A stretch of DNA of 64,000 bases from Treponema sp. (lineage in GTDB: Bacteria; Spirochaetota; Spirochaetia; Treponematales; Treponemataceae): positions 1 through 64,000 of the forward strand of contig JAFYWB010000068.1 of assembly GCA_017549025.1 (NCBI GenBank), written 5' to 3'. Positions 24,713 to 33,994 of the stretch are shown here, in pieces. The notes beneath the pieces were generated by a model. That model was not told the origin of the DNA and did not search any database. It worked only from the letters and a program-made list of their open reading frames with translations. A program made the translations under genes and the position numbers. Positions within the stretch are counted from its first letter, which is position 1, and each line of letters begins with the position of its first letter.

Positions 24713-26125
24713 ATGGCACGTCCAGCACCGATGAAGTTTATTGAATTACTGGTTTTAACCTCAGATGTTCGCCCTGTTTTAGATTTTCTTGGAAAGAAGG
24801 GCTTGGTGGATTTGTTAGATCCATCTGGAGCATCCCTTACCGCCTCTGGCAAACAGGATAGTGCTTCTCTGGCTGCAGCAGGGGATGAAGCTCCATCTGC
24901 CAAGGATGTTCAGCTTCAAAAAATTTGTGATGAGCTGGATCACACCCAGACAACATACAAGATTTCTGGTTGGATTGCTGCAAAAGACGTGGCCTCTCTT
25001 GCCAAGGAGCTGGAGGAGTTAACCAAGGGTGCCATTGCAATCACCACCTATGATCCAGAAGAAGTTCCAGAGGTTAAAGAAGGTAAGTGTAAGGTTCCCG
25101 TTAAGCTGAACCACGGAAAATTCATCAAGGGCTTTGATCGCATGGTTTTGAGCTATGGTGTTCCTGAGTACAGCTCTGTGGATCCTACCCATTGGGTTGC
25201 ATTTTTCTTTACGCTTTTGTTCGGCCTTATGTTTGGTGATGCTGGCCAAGGTCTGGTATTCTTGGTGCTTGGTATTCTGCTTTCCAAAAATGCCATCAAG
25301 TTTCTGTCTAGCTGGAGCAAGTTTGGTCCTGTGTTCATTGCCCTTGGTTGCAGTAGCACCTTGATGGGTATCCTTACGGGAGAGTTTTTTGCCAACGGGC
25401 ACCTGTTGATGCCCTTGAGTCGCTTCCTTACTGGCTTGTTTGGTGAGTCTCACGACCACATTCTGCATCTTATGCCTTCAGCTGAAAATATCAATGTAAT
25501 TTTTGGTTTTTTCCTGTTTACCTTGGCTATTGGATTTGTTATCAATTCCACTGGTTTGATATTGAACTTCATCGACGCACTTCATCAAAAGGATTTGGGA
25601 CGATTTTTGTTCGGTAAGAACGGTCTCAGTGGAGCCCTGTTCTTTTGGTATGTGGTGTGGATGGCCATTAGAATTGCTCTGTTAAAGATTCCTCCCTTCT
25701 GGCTAGACTGGGTGATTGTAGGAGTTGCTCTTTTCGGTGTGTTTATGGGCCATCCCTTGTCTCGTCTTGTGGAAGGAAAAAAGCCTATTTTTGAACATGG
25801 TTTTTCTACTGCAATAATTGAAGGTGCTGTGGAAATCCTTGAAGTTGTTTCTAGCTATCTTTCCAATACCGTCAGTTTTTTGCGTGTTGGTGCCTTCGGT
25901 TTGGCCCACGCTGTATTGGGCTTCATTATCTCCACCATGTCAGAAATGGTGGGAGGCATCGGTGGAATCGCCATCATGATAATCGGAAATGCTATCGTTA
26001 TTGTTTTGGAAGGCATGATTGTTGCCATCCAGGTAATTCGATTGCAGTATTTTGAGTTCTTTTCAAAGTTCTTCCATAAGACTGGTAAAGAATTCAAGCC
26101 CTTCTGTTATGAGGGTAATGTATAA
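24713..26125 (+). CDS. atpI: V-type ATP synthase subunit I (membrane stator a-subunit)
   Basis: The 470 residues comprise a cytoplasmic N-terminal domain (residues about 1-150) and about seven membrane helices, including ALFFTLLFGLMFGDAGQGL-like residues and the channel helix near VGAFGLAHAVLGFI. It carries the proton or sodium half-channels facing the K ring. The ATG at 24713 follows GGAGG with a 7-base gap, so it is preferred over the upstream TTG. It is shorter than the common 600-660-residue subunit I, all of the shortening being in the N-terminal domain. Confidence 0.92.
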   Translation: MARPAPMKFIELLVLTSDVRPVLDFLGKKGLVDLLDPSGASLTASGKQDSASLAAAGDEAPSAKDVQLQKICDELDHTQTTYKISGWIAAKDVASLAKELEELTKGAIAITTYDPEEVPEVKEGKCKVPVKLNHGKFIKGFDRMVLSYGVPEYSSVDPTHWVAFFFTLLFGLMFGDAGQGLVFLVLGILLSKNAIKFLSSWSKFGPVFIALGCSSTLMGILTGEFFANGHLLMPLSRFLTGLFGESHDHILHLMPSAENINVIFGFFLFTLAIGFVINSTGLILNFIDALHQKDLGRFLFGKNGLSGALFFWYVVWMAIRIALLKIPPFWLDWVIVGVALFGVFMGHPLSRLVEGKKPIFEHGFSTAIIEGAVEILEVVSSYLSNTVSFLRVGAFGLAHAVLGFIISTMSEMVGGIGGIAIMIIGNAIVIVLEGMIVAIQVIRLQYFEFFSKFFHKTGKEFKPFCYEGNV

Positions 26126-26167
26126 GGAATCATTTTTCATGAGCTGTTGTTTAGTTCGTGAAAGAAA

Positions 26168-26173
26168 TATAAT
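26168..26173 (+). promoter_or_regulatory. Possible internal promoter before the K subunit gene
   Basis: A perfect TATAAT lies at 26168-26173. Candidate -35 boxes are TTGTTT (15-bp spacer) or CTGTTG (18-bp spacer). Extra K-subunit mRNA would suit a ring needing about ten copies per complex. Weak evidence. Confidence 0.35.
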
Positions 26174-26188
26174 TTGAGAGGTTTTGGT

Positions 26189-26515
26189 ATGAAACTGAAT
26201 TTGCGTTACGTAGGAATGGTTTTGGCCATCCTGTTGTTTGTGGTTGGTGGAGTATATGCTGCTGATGCAGGAACTACTGCTGCCGAAACTGAACCTGCAA
26301 GTGTTGTTGCTGCCGCTAAGTATATTGCCGCTGGTTTGGCTGTAGGACTTGCCTGTATCGCTGGTGGTATGGCTGTAGGAAAGATTGGTGCCGCAGCAAT
26401 GGGTGCCATGAGCGAAAACGAGGAGCTTTCTGGTAAGGCTTTGCCCTTTGTTGGTTTGGCAGAAGGTATTTGTCTTTGGGGATTCTTGGTAGCCTTGTTG
26501 CTTATCATCCTATAA
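26189..26515 (+). CDS. atpK: V-type ATP synthase subunit K (rotor ring proteolipid)
   Basis: The 108-residue c-ring subunit. The helical hairpin covers residues about 45-108 (KYIAAGLAVGLACIAGGMAVG and LPFVGLAEGICLWGFLVALL); the ion-binding Glu is in GLAEGICLW. An extra N-terminal hydrophobic segment (LRYVGMVLAILLFVVGGVYA) followed by an Ala/Thr/Glu linker looks like a cleavable signal peptide ending AYA or YAA. The ATG at 26189 is preceded by GAGAGG; a TTG five codons earlier overlaps this site and is disfavoured. Confidence 0.92.
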   Translation: MKLNLRYVGMVLAILLFVVGGVYAADAGTTAAETEPASVVAAAKYIAAGLAVGLACIAGGMAVGKIGAAAMGAMSENEELSGKALPFVGLAEGICLWGFLVALLLIIL

Positions 26516-26529
26516 CATAGGATTTTCCC

Positions 26530-26847
26530 TTGGAATACTATTTTATCGGGGAAAGGGAGCTGGTTCTGGCATTTTCTCTGGTAGGAGTTGCTGGTACAGC
26601 TGTTTCAACTCGTGAGCAAGCTCTGGCTGCCTTTGTGTGGGCTACGGAGCAATCTCAGGAGTCTGAACGGCCAAGGATTCTGATTTTGTCGGAACAAGCT
26701 GCCTCGTTGCTGGAACAAGAAGTTGTCGCTTGCCAAATGCGGGTTACTCGTCCACTTATTGTGGAGGTGCCTGGTTTGCAGGGGCGGCTTGAAGGAAAGA
26801 AAAGTCTCACTGATTTAATTAGAGAGGCAATAGGAATGCATATCTAG
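26530..26847 (+). CDS. atpF: V-type ATP synthase subunit F
   Basis: A 105-residue CheY-like rotor subunit. The start EYYFIGERELVLAFSLVGVAG matches the family pattern (x-Y-Y-x-IG-x-x-x-x-V-x-x-F-x-L-x-GV), which supports the TTG at 26530 as the start because no ATG lies near. The central part (RPRILILSEQAASLL) and the C-terminal RPLIVEVPG complete the fold. It lies 14 bp after atpK and 13 bp before the E gene. Confidence 0.9.
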   Translation: MEYYFIGERELVLAFSLVGVAGTAVSTREQALAAFVWATEQSQESERPRILILSEQAASLLEQEVVACQMRVTRPLIVEVPGLQGRLEGKKSLTDLIREAIGMHI

Positions 26848-26860
26848 GGTTACGATAATA

Positions 26861-27517
26861 ATGGAAGTACTACGTTTTACAGAAGGACTGGAGCAAAAGA
26901 TTCAGGCAGATGGAAAGGCAAAGGCTCAGCAGATTGTTTCCGATGGCGAAAGAGAATGTCAGCGGATTTTGCGGGACTTTGAAGCTCGATTTGCCTCCTT
27001 TGAAAGCGAAAAGCGGGCTGAAACAGAAAGCAAAATTGCTGCATTGCGGCGGGACGTACAATCTGAACTTGCATTGAAGCAGGATCGATTGCAGTTCTCC
27101 TTTAAAAGCTCTGCAGTACTTTCTGGAATAAATGAATATTTGGGAGCCTTGCCCCAGGATCGCTTGCTCCAGCTTTTGGAACGGATGCTGGACAGCTACA
27201 AGCAGGTTTTGGCTGGTCGTCAGCTGGTGGCAAAAGTTGTGGACATGGATATTTCTTGGGTGGAGCCCTTGTTGGTAAAGGTCTTTGGTAAGGATGTCCT
27301 TCAGTCCTGTCTTCCTACTGATCCCCTTCCTTTGGGAGAGGCATTCCTTGGATATGATGATGCAGAAACTTCCAATTTGTATCGTGGGGTAGTTTTAGAG
27401 ACAGCTGATGGAAGCATTCGTTGTCGTGCTACTCTGGGAGAGCTGATAACTCCACTTTTGGAGAATCACAGGGAAGAAATGATGAGAACCTTATTTGGTG
27501 AGGGAATTTCCGTATGA
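26861..27517 (+). CDS. atpE: V-type ATP synthase subunit E
   Basis: The peripheral stalk subunit of 218 residues. A long N-terminal helix (residues about 1-85, [20 protein letters not shown] onward) precedes a compact globular domain ending [16 protein letters not shown], which binds the top of the A3B3 head. The frame and length are typical. Its stop overlaps the atpA ATG by four bases (ATGA), showing translational coupling. Confidence 0.9.
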   Translation: MEVLRFTEGLEQKIQADGKAKAQQIVSDGERECQRILRDFEARFASFESEKRAETESKIAALRRDVQSELALKQDRLQFSFKSSAVLSGINEYLGALPQDRLLQLLERMLDSYKQVLAGRQLVAKVVDMDISWVEPLLVKVFGKDVLQSCLPTDPLPLGEAFLGYDDAETSNLYRGVVLETADGSIRCRATLGELITPLLENHREEMMRTLFGEGISV

Positions 27518-29280
27518 TTGAGGGCAAGGTTACTCGTATCTCTGGTCCTATCGTCTATGCTTCTGGACTAGATGGATGTGGTTTGTATGACGTGGTGAGT
27601 GTTGGTACTGCCCAGCTCATTGGTGAAATTATCCGTTTGAAAGCTGGTTCCGCCACCATTCAGATTTATGAAGATGATACTGGAATGGCCATTGGTGAGC
27701 CAGTAGTTTGTCTGGAACGCCCTTTGTCTCTTCGTCTTGGACCTGGCTTGGTAGGTACCATTTACGACGGAATTCAGCGTCCCTTGGAAACTATGTATAA
27801 GGAAGGAGGAGCCTTCCTGTTGCCTGGTCAGCGGGCAGAGCCTCTGGACGTAAAGAAAACTTGGACCTTTGTTCCCACCCTTAGTGCAGATGCAGAAATT
27901 GCTCCTGGAACAGTTCTGGGTACTGTACAAGAAACATCTTCCATTCTCCATAAAATTATGGTTCCTCCCCACATTCAGGGCCGAACCTTGGAATTCTTGA
28001 AGGGAGAAGGGGAGTACACCATAGAGGATGTGATTGCCCGAACAAACCTTGGAGAAGAAATTTGCCTTGCCCACTATTGGCCAGTTCGTCAGGCTCGTCC
28101 CTTCCTGCGAAAAATGGAGGTTTCAGAGCCATTATTTACCGGACAGCGTGTTATTGACGTATTCTTCCCACTGGCAAAGGGTGGAACAGCTGCCATTCCT
28201 GGTGGATTTGGTACGGGAAAAACCATGACCCAGCACGCTGTTGCCAAGTGGTGCGATGCAGACTTGATTGTATACGTTGGCTGTGGAGAGCGGGGAAACG
28301 AAATGACAGACGTTCTTCGTGAATTCCCCTCTTTGATTGACCCTCGAACAGGGCGCTCTCTGATGGAACGAACCATCTTGATTGCCAATACCTCCAACAT
28401 GCCTGTTGCAGCCCGTGAGGTGTCTTTGTATTCAGGAATTACCCTGGCAGAATATTATCGTGACATGGGAATGACGGTAGCCATCATGGCAGATTCCACC
28501 AGCCGCTGGGCAGAGGCCTTGCGTGAGTTGTCTGGACGAATGGAAGAAATGCCTGCTGAAGAAGGCTTCCCTGCCTATTTGCCCACTCGTTTGGCAGAAT
28601 TTTATGAACGAGCTGGTTGTATCAAAACTTTGTCGGGAGAAGATGGTTCCATTTCCATTATTGGAGCTGTTTCACCCCCAGGTGGAGACTTTTCTGAGCC
28701 CGTTACCCAGCACACAAAACGCTTTATCCGTTGTTTCTGGGCTTTGGACAAGGATTTGGCCTATGCCCGCCACTATCCCGCTGTTAGTTGGTTGAACTCC
28801 TATTCTGAATATGACGTGAATGTTCGAGCGTGGTGGGATGCTTTTGATGAGCGTTGGTCCACCATCCGTAACGATGCCATGAATCTGCTGAAGCGAGAGC
28901 AGCGGCTGGAGCAAATTGTAAAGCTTATTGGTCCCGATGCCGTTCCCGATGCAGAGCGATTAGTATTGATTGTATCAGAAATGATTCGCAATGGATTCCT
29001 TCAGCAAAGTGCTTTTGATGCCATTGACGTATATTCCGTTGCAGGAAAGCAGGTAGCAATCTTGAATTTGATGATGATGTTCTATCACCGAGCTTTGAAT
29101 TTGATGAAGCAGGGTGCTCCCTTGGCAAAAATTCTGCATTTGCCTGTGCGTGAAGACATTATTCGTATTAAAACCACCGTACCAAACGATCGTCTGGACA
29201 TGATTCAGGAGATTGAATCAAAGATGCAGGCTCAGTTTGGTAGCTTGGAGCAGCAATTCCAGAGGAAGGTAGCCCTATGA
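27514..29280 (+). CDS. atpA: V-type ATP synthase catalytic subunit A
   Basis: The 588-residue nucleotide-hydrolysing or synthesising subunit. Walker A is GGFGTGKT at residues about 230-237, with [15 protein letters not shown], the catalytic-base region, and [14 protein letters not shown] downstream. The N-terminal beta barrel ([16 protein letters not shown]) and the A-type insert (residues about 115-190) are present, separating it from F-type beta subunits. It starts inside the last codons of the E gene (ATGA) and ends overlapping atpB in the same way. Confidence 0.98.
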   Translation: MIEGKVTRISGPIVYASGLDGCGLYDVVSVGTAQLIGEIIRLKAGSATIQIYEDDTGMAIGEPVVCLERPLSLRLGPGLVGTIYDGIQRPLETMYKEGGAFLLPGQRAEPLDVKKTWTFVPTLSADAEIAPGTVLGTVQETSSILHKIMVPPHIQGRTLEFLKGEGEYTIEDVIARTNLGEEICLAHYWPVRQARPFLRKMEVSEPLFTGQRVIDVFFPLAKGGTAAIPGGFGTGKTMTQHAVAKWCDADLIVYVGCGERGNEMTDVLREFPSLIDPRTGRSLMERTILIANTSNMPVAAREVSLYSGITLAEYYRDMGMTVAIMADSTSRWAEALRELSGRMEEMPAEEGFPAYLPTRLAEFYERAGCIKTLSGEDGSISIIGAVSPPGGDFSEPVTQHTKRFIRCFWALDKDLAYARHYPAVSWLNSYSEYDVNVRAWWDAFDERWSTIRNDAMNLLKREQRLEQIVKLIGPDAVPDAERLVLIVSEMIRNGFLQQSAFDAIDVYSVAGKQVAILNLMMMFYHRALNLMKQGAPLAKILHLPVREDIIRIKTTVPNDRLDMIQEIESKMQAQFGSLEQQFQRKVAL

Positions 29281-30668
29281 GAGGTGTAGAATACAAGGGA
29301 ATTCAGGCAGTAGACGGTCCAATTATTATCGTTAAATGCACTGAAAAGGTATTTTTTGGAGAGATTGTAGCAGTACGTAATCGCTACGGAAAGCGTTGTA
29401 TTGGACGGGTTATTGACTTGTCCCCAGAATTTGCCGTTGTTCAGGTTTTTGGCTCTACAGTAGGAATTGATCTGGTGGAATCCCAGGTGGAATTCTTGGA
29501 TACTCCCATGGAGTTGACCGTAGGCGAAGGCTTAATGGGCCGCATCTTTAACGGATTGGGGCAGCCTATTGATGGGTGTCCTGCCATTGTGTCCTCTGAA
29601 CGAGTAAATGTAAACGGTTATCCTCTTAATCCCTACGCACGAGTGTATCCCAGGGACTTTATCCAGACAGGAATCAGTTCCATTGACGGTATGAACACCT
29701 TGATTCGTGGTCAGAAGCTTCCTATTTATTCTGGAAATGGTTTGCCTCACAACCGATTGGCTGCCCAGATTATTCGTCAGGCAAAGCTGCTTAATTCCTC
29801 CGAAGACTTTGTGATGGTATTTGCAGGAATGGGTATTAAATACGACGTAGCTCAGTTCTTTATCAACGAATTTGAGGAGTCTGGTGTTTTGTCTAAGGTA
29901 GTAATGTTCCAGTCCTTGGCAGATGCTCCTTCCATTGAACGTATTATTACGCCACGTTGTGCCCTTGCAGCAGCTGAATATTTGGCCTATGAAAAAGGTA
30001 TGCACGTTCTGGTTGTGCTTACAGATATGACCAACTACTGCGAGGCCTTGCGTGAAATCTCTACTACTCGTGGAGAGGTTCCTGGAAGAAAGGGGTATCC
30101 TGGATACCTGTATTCCGACTTGGCTGAATTGTACGAGCGAGCTGGTCGAATCACTGGTTCTCAGGGCTCCATCACCCAGATTCCAATTTTGACCATGCCC
30201 AACGATGACATTTCTCATCCTATCCCAGACCTTACTGGATATATTACCGAAGGACAGATTGTTCTTGACCGAAGCTTGTCCCAGCAGGGTGTATATCCTC
30301 CAGTTTCTATTCTGCCAAGCTTGTCCCGCTTGATGAAGGACGGAATCGGAAAGGATATGACTCGAGATGACCATAAGGATGTTTCCAACCAGCTATTTGC
30401 CGCCTATTCAAAGGTAAAGAGCATCAGAAGCCTTGTTTCTATCATTGGAGAAGAGGAGCTTTCTGAGGTGGACAAGATGTATCTTCGTTTTGGATCTGAA
30501 TTCGAGAATCGCTTCTTGACTCAGGATGAACACGAAGACCGCTCCATTGAAAAGACCTTGGAAATCAGCTGGCAGCTTTTGTCTCTGCTGCCTAGAAACG
30601 AGTTGTATCGAATCGATCCACAGCTTCTCGATCGGTATTTGAACAAACAGCCTGTACAGGATACATAA
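29277..30668 (+). CDS. atpB: V-type ATP synthase regulatory subunit B
   Basis: The 463-residue non-catalytic subunit that alternates with A in the head. It has the barrel start [15 protein letters not shown], the degenerate P-loop [14 protein letters not shown] in place of a Walker [15 protein letters not shown], and the long C-terminal helical part. Lack of a true Walker A is normal for B subunits. It overlaps atpA by ATGA and is followed two bases later by the D gene. Confidence 0.97.
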   Translation: MRGVEYKGIQAVDGPIIIVKCTEKVFFGEIVAVRNRYGKRCIGRVIDLSPEFAVVQVFGSTVGIDLVESQVEFLDTPMELTVGEGLMGRIFNGLGQPIDGCPAIVSSERVNVNGYPLNPYARVYPRDFIQTGISSIDGMNTLIRGQKLPIYSGNGLPHNRLAAQIIRQAKLLNSSEDFVMVFAGMGIKYDVAQFFINEFEESGVLSKVVMFQSLADAPSIERIITPRCALAAAEYLAYEKGMHVLVVLTDMTNYCEALREISTTRGEVPGRKGYPGYLYSDLAELYERAGRITGSQGSITQIPILTMPNDDISHPIPDLTGYITEGQIVLDRSLSQQGVYPPVSILPSLSRLMKDGIGKDMTRDDHKDVSNQLFAAYSKVKSIRSLVSIIGEEELSEVDKMYLRFGSEFENRFLTQDEHEDRSIEKTLEISWQLLSLLPRNELYRIDPQLLDRYLNKQPVQDT

Positions 30669-30670
30669 TC

Positions 30671-31291
30671 GTGGCAAACATAAACATCGCACCTACCAAG
30701 TCGAATCTGCTCATTATAAAGGAACAGCTTTCTGTAGCCCAAAACGGTTATGAATTGCTGGAGCAAAAGCGAGAGATTCTCGTTATGGAGCTGATGAAGC
30801 TGGTGGAGGAGGTAAAGCTTTTGGAGCGGGAAATTGACAAAACCCTTCAAGAAGCTTATCCAGCGGTAAAACGGATGCTGATGATTGTTGGTGCAGACCG
30901 AGTGGAGCGAGTGGCTCACCACACAAAATATAATTTTACAATTACAGAAAAACCTGTTAGAATAGCAGGAGGAGAGTTCGTTTCTGTTGACGTGGTTCTG
31001 CCATCTCAGCAGCTGACACACTCCTTCTTGGGCTCCTATGCCGATGTTGACAAGGTTACTGTTGAATTTTTAACCTTGCTGAAGCTTTTGACTCGGTTGG
31101 CGTCCATCAGAACTATGGTGTGGAAATTAGCCACTGAAGTACGAAAAACCCAGCGGCGTGTAAATGCCTTGGACAAGCAGGTTATTCCTGAGACTCGTGA
31201 AACTAAGGAGTATATCCAGAGTGTTTTGGAGGAGCGGGAACGAGAGAATACCTTTGTGCTTAAGGCTTTGAAAGCCCGCCAAAAGAAATAA
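30671..31291 (+). CDS. atpD: V-type ATP synthase subunit D
   Basis: The 206-residue central-stalk rotor, a long antiparallel coiled coil. It has the start IAPTKSNLLIIKEQLSVAQNG, a family signature (N/P-T-K-x-x-L), and the C-terminal RRVNALDKQVIPET, also conserved. The start is GTG at 30671, two bases after the atpB stop. It is the last recognised ATPase gene of the cluster; universal stress protein and small genes follow in the same direction after 40 bp. Confidence 0.92.
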   Translation: MANINIAPTKSNLLIIKEQLSVAQNGYELLEQKREILVMELMKLVEEVKLLEREIDKTLQEAYPAVKRMLMIVGADRVERVAHHTKYNFTITEKPVRIAGGEFVSVDVVLPSQQLTHSFLGSYADVDKVTVEFLTLLKLLTRLASIRTMVWKLATEVRKTQRRVNALDKQVIPETRETKEYIQSVLEERERENTFVLKALKARQKK

Positions 31292-31331
31292 CCAGATAAA
31301 GGTTTACACAAGACTACCTAGGGGAGAAGAC

Positions 31332-31832
31332 ATGATTAAGCATCTTTTTCAGAATATTCTTGTTGTTGTTAATGGTTCGGAAGCCTCAATACGAGCAGCT
31401 GAATACGGAATTCTTATGGCAAAGTTATATCGCTGTAATTTGAAGGCTGTTTATGTTGTGGATACTGCTTCTCTCAGTCAATTAACCCTTGGTAATTTTT
31501 TTCTGGCAGAAGAAAGCTCTCTTTTTGAGGATAATTTGCGGGAGGATGGAAAGCGCTATCTGGATTACGTGGCTCAGCTGGGAAGCGATAAGGGAGTTAC
31601 CATCGAAACAGAGCTGCGTTCTGGAGCCGTTTGGTCCGAGGTGATTCTTTCTGCTGATGAAATGAATGCAGGCGTGATTTTGCTAGGTTGCCATGAGTGC
31701 TTTGATGGTACAGATTTTTTTGGCAACCACGACGATGTTTCAAGTTCCAACAAGGAAATTATGGCAAAGGCAAACTGTTCTGTGCTCATCGTAAAGGAAA
31801 AGATGATAGACCAGCTGTACCGGCTGGCATAG
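31332..31832 (+). CDS. Universal stress protein (UspA family)
   Basis: The 166 residues have the Usp alpha/beta fold: the first strand FQNILVVVNGSEASIRAAEYG, the CNLKAVYVVD strand, and the C-terminal NCSVLIVK. The ATP-binding G-2x-G-9x-G-S/T motif is not clean here (VILLGCHECFDGTDFFG), so nucleotide binding is uncertain. GGGGAG precedes the ATG. The nine-base gap to the next gene suggests a small operon downstream of the V-ATPase. Confidence 0.85.
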   Translation: MIKHLFQNILVVVNGSEASIRAAEYGILMAKLYRCNLKAVYVVDTASLSQLTLGNFFLAEESSLFEDNLREDGKRYLDYVAQLGSDKGVTIETELRSGAVWSEVILSADEMNAGVILLGCHECFDGTDFFGNHDDVSSSNKEIMAKANCSVLIVKEKMIDQLYRLA

Positions 31833-31840
31833 GGTGAAAA

Positions 31841-32251
31841 ATGCGTGTTATAATCCTTCATTTTCTTGATACACAATCTAAGAATAATAGCTCCTTAGTA
31901 AAGGCTCTGTCTGATGGTGCTGCTCGTGGTGGCCATGTGGTGGATGTTGTAGATGGAAATCGTCCCACAGATGCCCTTCGGCTTACTCCCTATGAATACG
32001 TAGTTGTTTTAAGCCCCAGCTTTGGCTTGTTCAAGGGAAAAATTCCTGGCCGTGTAACAGAAGTGCTTTCTTCCTGCGGCAACTTAACGGGGAAGAAGGG
32101 AGCCGCCTTTGTAACTAAGTCCTTATTTTCCGCTCCTTCTGCAAACCAAGTGTTGATGAAGGCCATGGAAAAGGAAGGCATGGTTATAAACGATTTTAAT
32201 ATCATCGAGAATTCTGAGCAGGCTACTGAAGCTGGCTCTCGCTTGGGCTAG
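31841..32251 (+). CDS. Flavodoxin-like hypothetical protein
   Basis: A 136-residue alpha/beta protein. The pattern RVIILHFLDTQSKNNSSLVKAL, then YEYVVVLSPSFGLFKGKIPGRVTEVL and KKGAAFVTKS resembles flavodoxin-like folds, but the phosphate-binding T/S-x-T-G-N-T loop is absent, so FMN binding is doubtful. It is placed between a universal stress protein and a J-domain gene. Function unknown; redox or stress-related use is only a guess from context. Confidence 0.7.
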   Translation: MRVIILHFLDTQSKNNSSLVKALSDGAARGGHVVDVVDGNRPTDALRLTPYEYVVVLSPSFGLFKGKIPGRVTEVLSSCGNLTGKKGAAFVTKSLFSAPSANQVLMKAMEKEGMVINDFNIIENSEQATEAGSRLG

Positions 32252-32258
32252 GCTAAGC

Positions 32259-33074
32259 TTGGAAAATTGTTATCAGATTCTAGGGGTTCATCCCACCGCC
32301 TCTGCTGCAGAAATCAAGCGGGCCTATAGAAAAAAGGCCAAGGAGCTTCACCCTGATACGGCCGATGCCAGCACCTTGTCAAAGGAGCAGACAGAGGCCT
32401 TTCATCGTTTGGTGCAAGCCTACGAAATCCTCTCTGATTTTCAGCGTCGTTCCATGTTCGATTTGTCTCGTGCCACCCATCATCGTTCTGAGGATGCTCG
32501 TGGGAATTCCTTTGACTATCGTAAATGGCTTTTAAAACGACAGGATCCTGAAAGTAGGGCCAAACTGATTTTCTTTGACCTGCTCCATGGCCGTGAGGAT
32601 GAGGCGGTGGAGGAATATGTTCGCATGAACCAAGAGGTGGCGGATTTTAGTCTGGCAAAGTGGTTTTGTCGGGAAGACTTTATGGACTATGGCTTTATTT
32701 TGTGCGAGGAATTGATTCTTCGCTCTCGGTTTTACGATGCCTCCCTGCTGGTAACCAGAATTATTGCCATGGAAAAGACCTTTTCGTACTTTCGCCACTT
32801 TTTCCCAGAGGTTTTAATTTTGGCTCGAAACCTGTGGCTGAATCAGCTGGAAGGACACGTTTCCGATGAGCTGGCATTGGATGCCTGGGAGGCGGCTTTG
32901 GAGTTGGCACTGAGTCCCAAGGATGATGCTGCCTTGCTGGTGCGGATGGCTGGAGCCTATTATCGAATGAATGATATATATACCGCTGGAGTTTGCTTGG
33001 ATGAGGCTATGCGTTTAGATAAAAAGGTGCGGATGCCCGCCCTGTTGAAAAAGAGTATTTTGGAGGAAAGATGA
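32259..33074 (+). CDS. J-domain (DnaJ-like) protein
   Basis: Residues 3-70 form a J domain: YQILGVHPTASAAEIKRAYR followed by the catalytic HPD in KELHPDTAD and ILSDFQRRSMFD. The remaining 200 residues are helical and TPR-like, without the Gly/Phe-rich or zinc domains of DnaJ, so it is a class C (type III) co-chaperone that should stimulate a DnaK. The start is TTG at 32259 because the J-domain begins at once. Its stop overlaps the map ATG (ATGA). Confidence 0.88.
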   Translation: MENCYQILGVHPTASAAEIKRAYRKKAKELHPDTADASTLSKEQTEAFHRLVQAYEILSDFQRRSMFDLSRATHHRSEDARGNSFDYRKWLLKRQDPESRAKLIFFDLLHGREDEAVEEYVRMNQEVADFSLAKWFCREDFMDYGFILCEELILRSRFYDASLLVTRIIAMEKTFSYFRHFFPEVLILARNLWLNQLEGHVSDELALDAWEAALELALSPKDDAALLVRMAGAYYRMNDIYTAGVCLDEAMRLDKKVRMPALLKKSILEER

Positions 33075-33820
33075 TTCGTCTTAAAAATGAAACCCAGATA
33101 GATGGTATTCGTAAATCCTGTCGTCTTTTGGCAGAAATGTACAAGAGTATTATTCCACAGATTGTAGCTGGAATGTCCACCAAGGATATTGACGACCTGT
33201 GTCTTGAGTATATGACTGCCCGTGGTGGAAAGCCTGCGTGGTATCGAGAGAATTTTCCTGGGGCTGCCTGTGTGTCTGTAAACAACGAGGTTATCCACGG
33301 TGTGCCATCAAAAAAACGAAAGATTAAGGATGGGGACCTTGTTTCCATTGACGTGGGAATCGATTTGAACGGCTACATCAGTGACTCTGCCGTTACCCTG
33401 ATGATTGGTAAGGTAAAGCCTGAGTACCAAAAGCTGGTGGAGGTAACTCGCCAGTGTCTTGCTGCGGGAATTGAGGCTTGCAAGGTGGGAAACCGCATCA
33501 AGGATATTGGTGCAGCCGTGTCTGCTGTGGCAGAAGCTGCTGGCTATGGCGTGGTGTACGAGTATTGCGGTCACGGTGTGGGCTTGGAGGTTCACGAGGA
33601 TCCTTCCGTGCCAAACGTGGTGGGCCGGGGACCAAACCCACGGATTCAGCCTGGAATGGTGTTGGCCATTGAGCCTATGATTAATCTTGGTGTGCCTGAT
33701 GTGGATTTGGCAGAGGATGGTTGGACCGTAATTACTGCTGACGGTAAATTTTCTGCCCACGAGGAGCATACCGTAGCGGTATTCCGAGACCATACAGAAA
33801 TTCTTACCCTGAGAGATTAA
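33071..33820 (+). CDS. map: Type I methionine aminopeptidase
   Basis: Removes N-terminal Met from new proteins. The 249 residues include the metal ligands in DVGIDLNGYISDSA (two Asp region), HGVGLEVHEDP (His), MVLAIEPMI (Glu) and SAHEEHTVAVF (Glu). The start ATG overlaps the J-domain gene's stop. It has no N-terminal zinc extension. No clear terminator follows; the 174 bp before htrA are AT-rich. Confidence 0.96.
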   Translation: MIRLKNETQIDGIRKSCRLLAEMYKSIIPQIVAGMSTKDIDDLCLEYMTARGGKPAWYRENFPGAACVSVNNEVIHGVPSKKRKIKDGDLVSIDVGIDLNGYISDSAVTLMIGKVKPEYQKLVEVTRQCLAAGIEACKVGNRIKDIGAAVSAVAEAAGYGVVYEYCGHGVGLEVHEDPSVPNVVGRGPNPRIQPGMVLAIEPMINLGVPDVDLAEDGWTVITADGKFSAHEEHTVAVFRDHTEILTLRD

Positions 33821-33994
33821 ATTTTTCTTAAATCTTTTGTAACGATTTTCCGCAAAGTTTGTATTCTTTTTAAGAATGAATTAACTTTTAAGAAGTAGTG
33901 TTTGACAAAAGATTCTTTTGCAGAAGGAAGGTTTTCACTGGCCTGTTGTAATTTCTGTGGGAAGAATCTTGAGTCAATCGGAGGTTTATTGTAT

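Noticed and set aside
29532-30374. 280-codon minus-strand frame over atpB
   Set aside because: Shadow of the ATPase B gene; Cys/His-rich composition typical of antisense translation.
33902-33994. N-terminal extension of HtrA from an upstream start (33902)
   Set aside because: The extension is Cys-rich and not signal-like; GGAGG before the ATG at 33995 and the resulting lipobox are far better.
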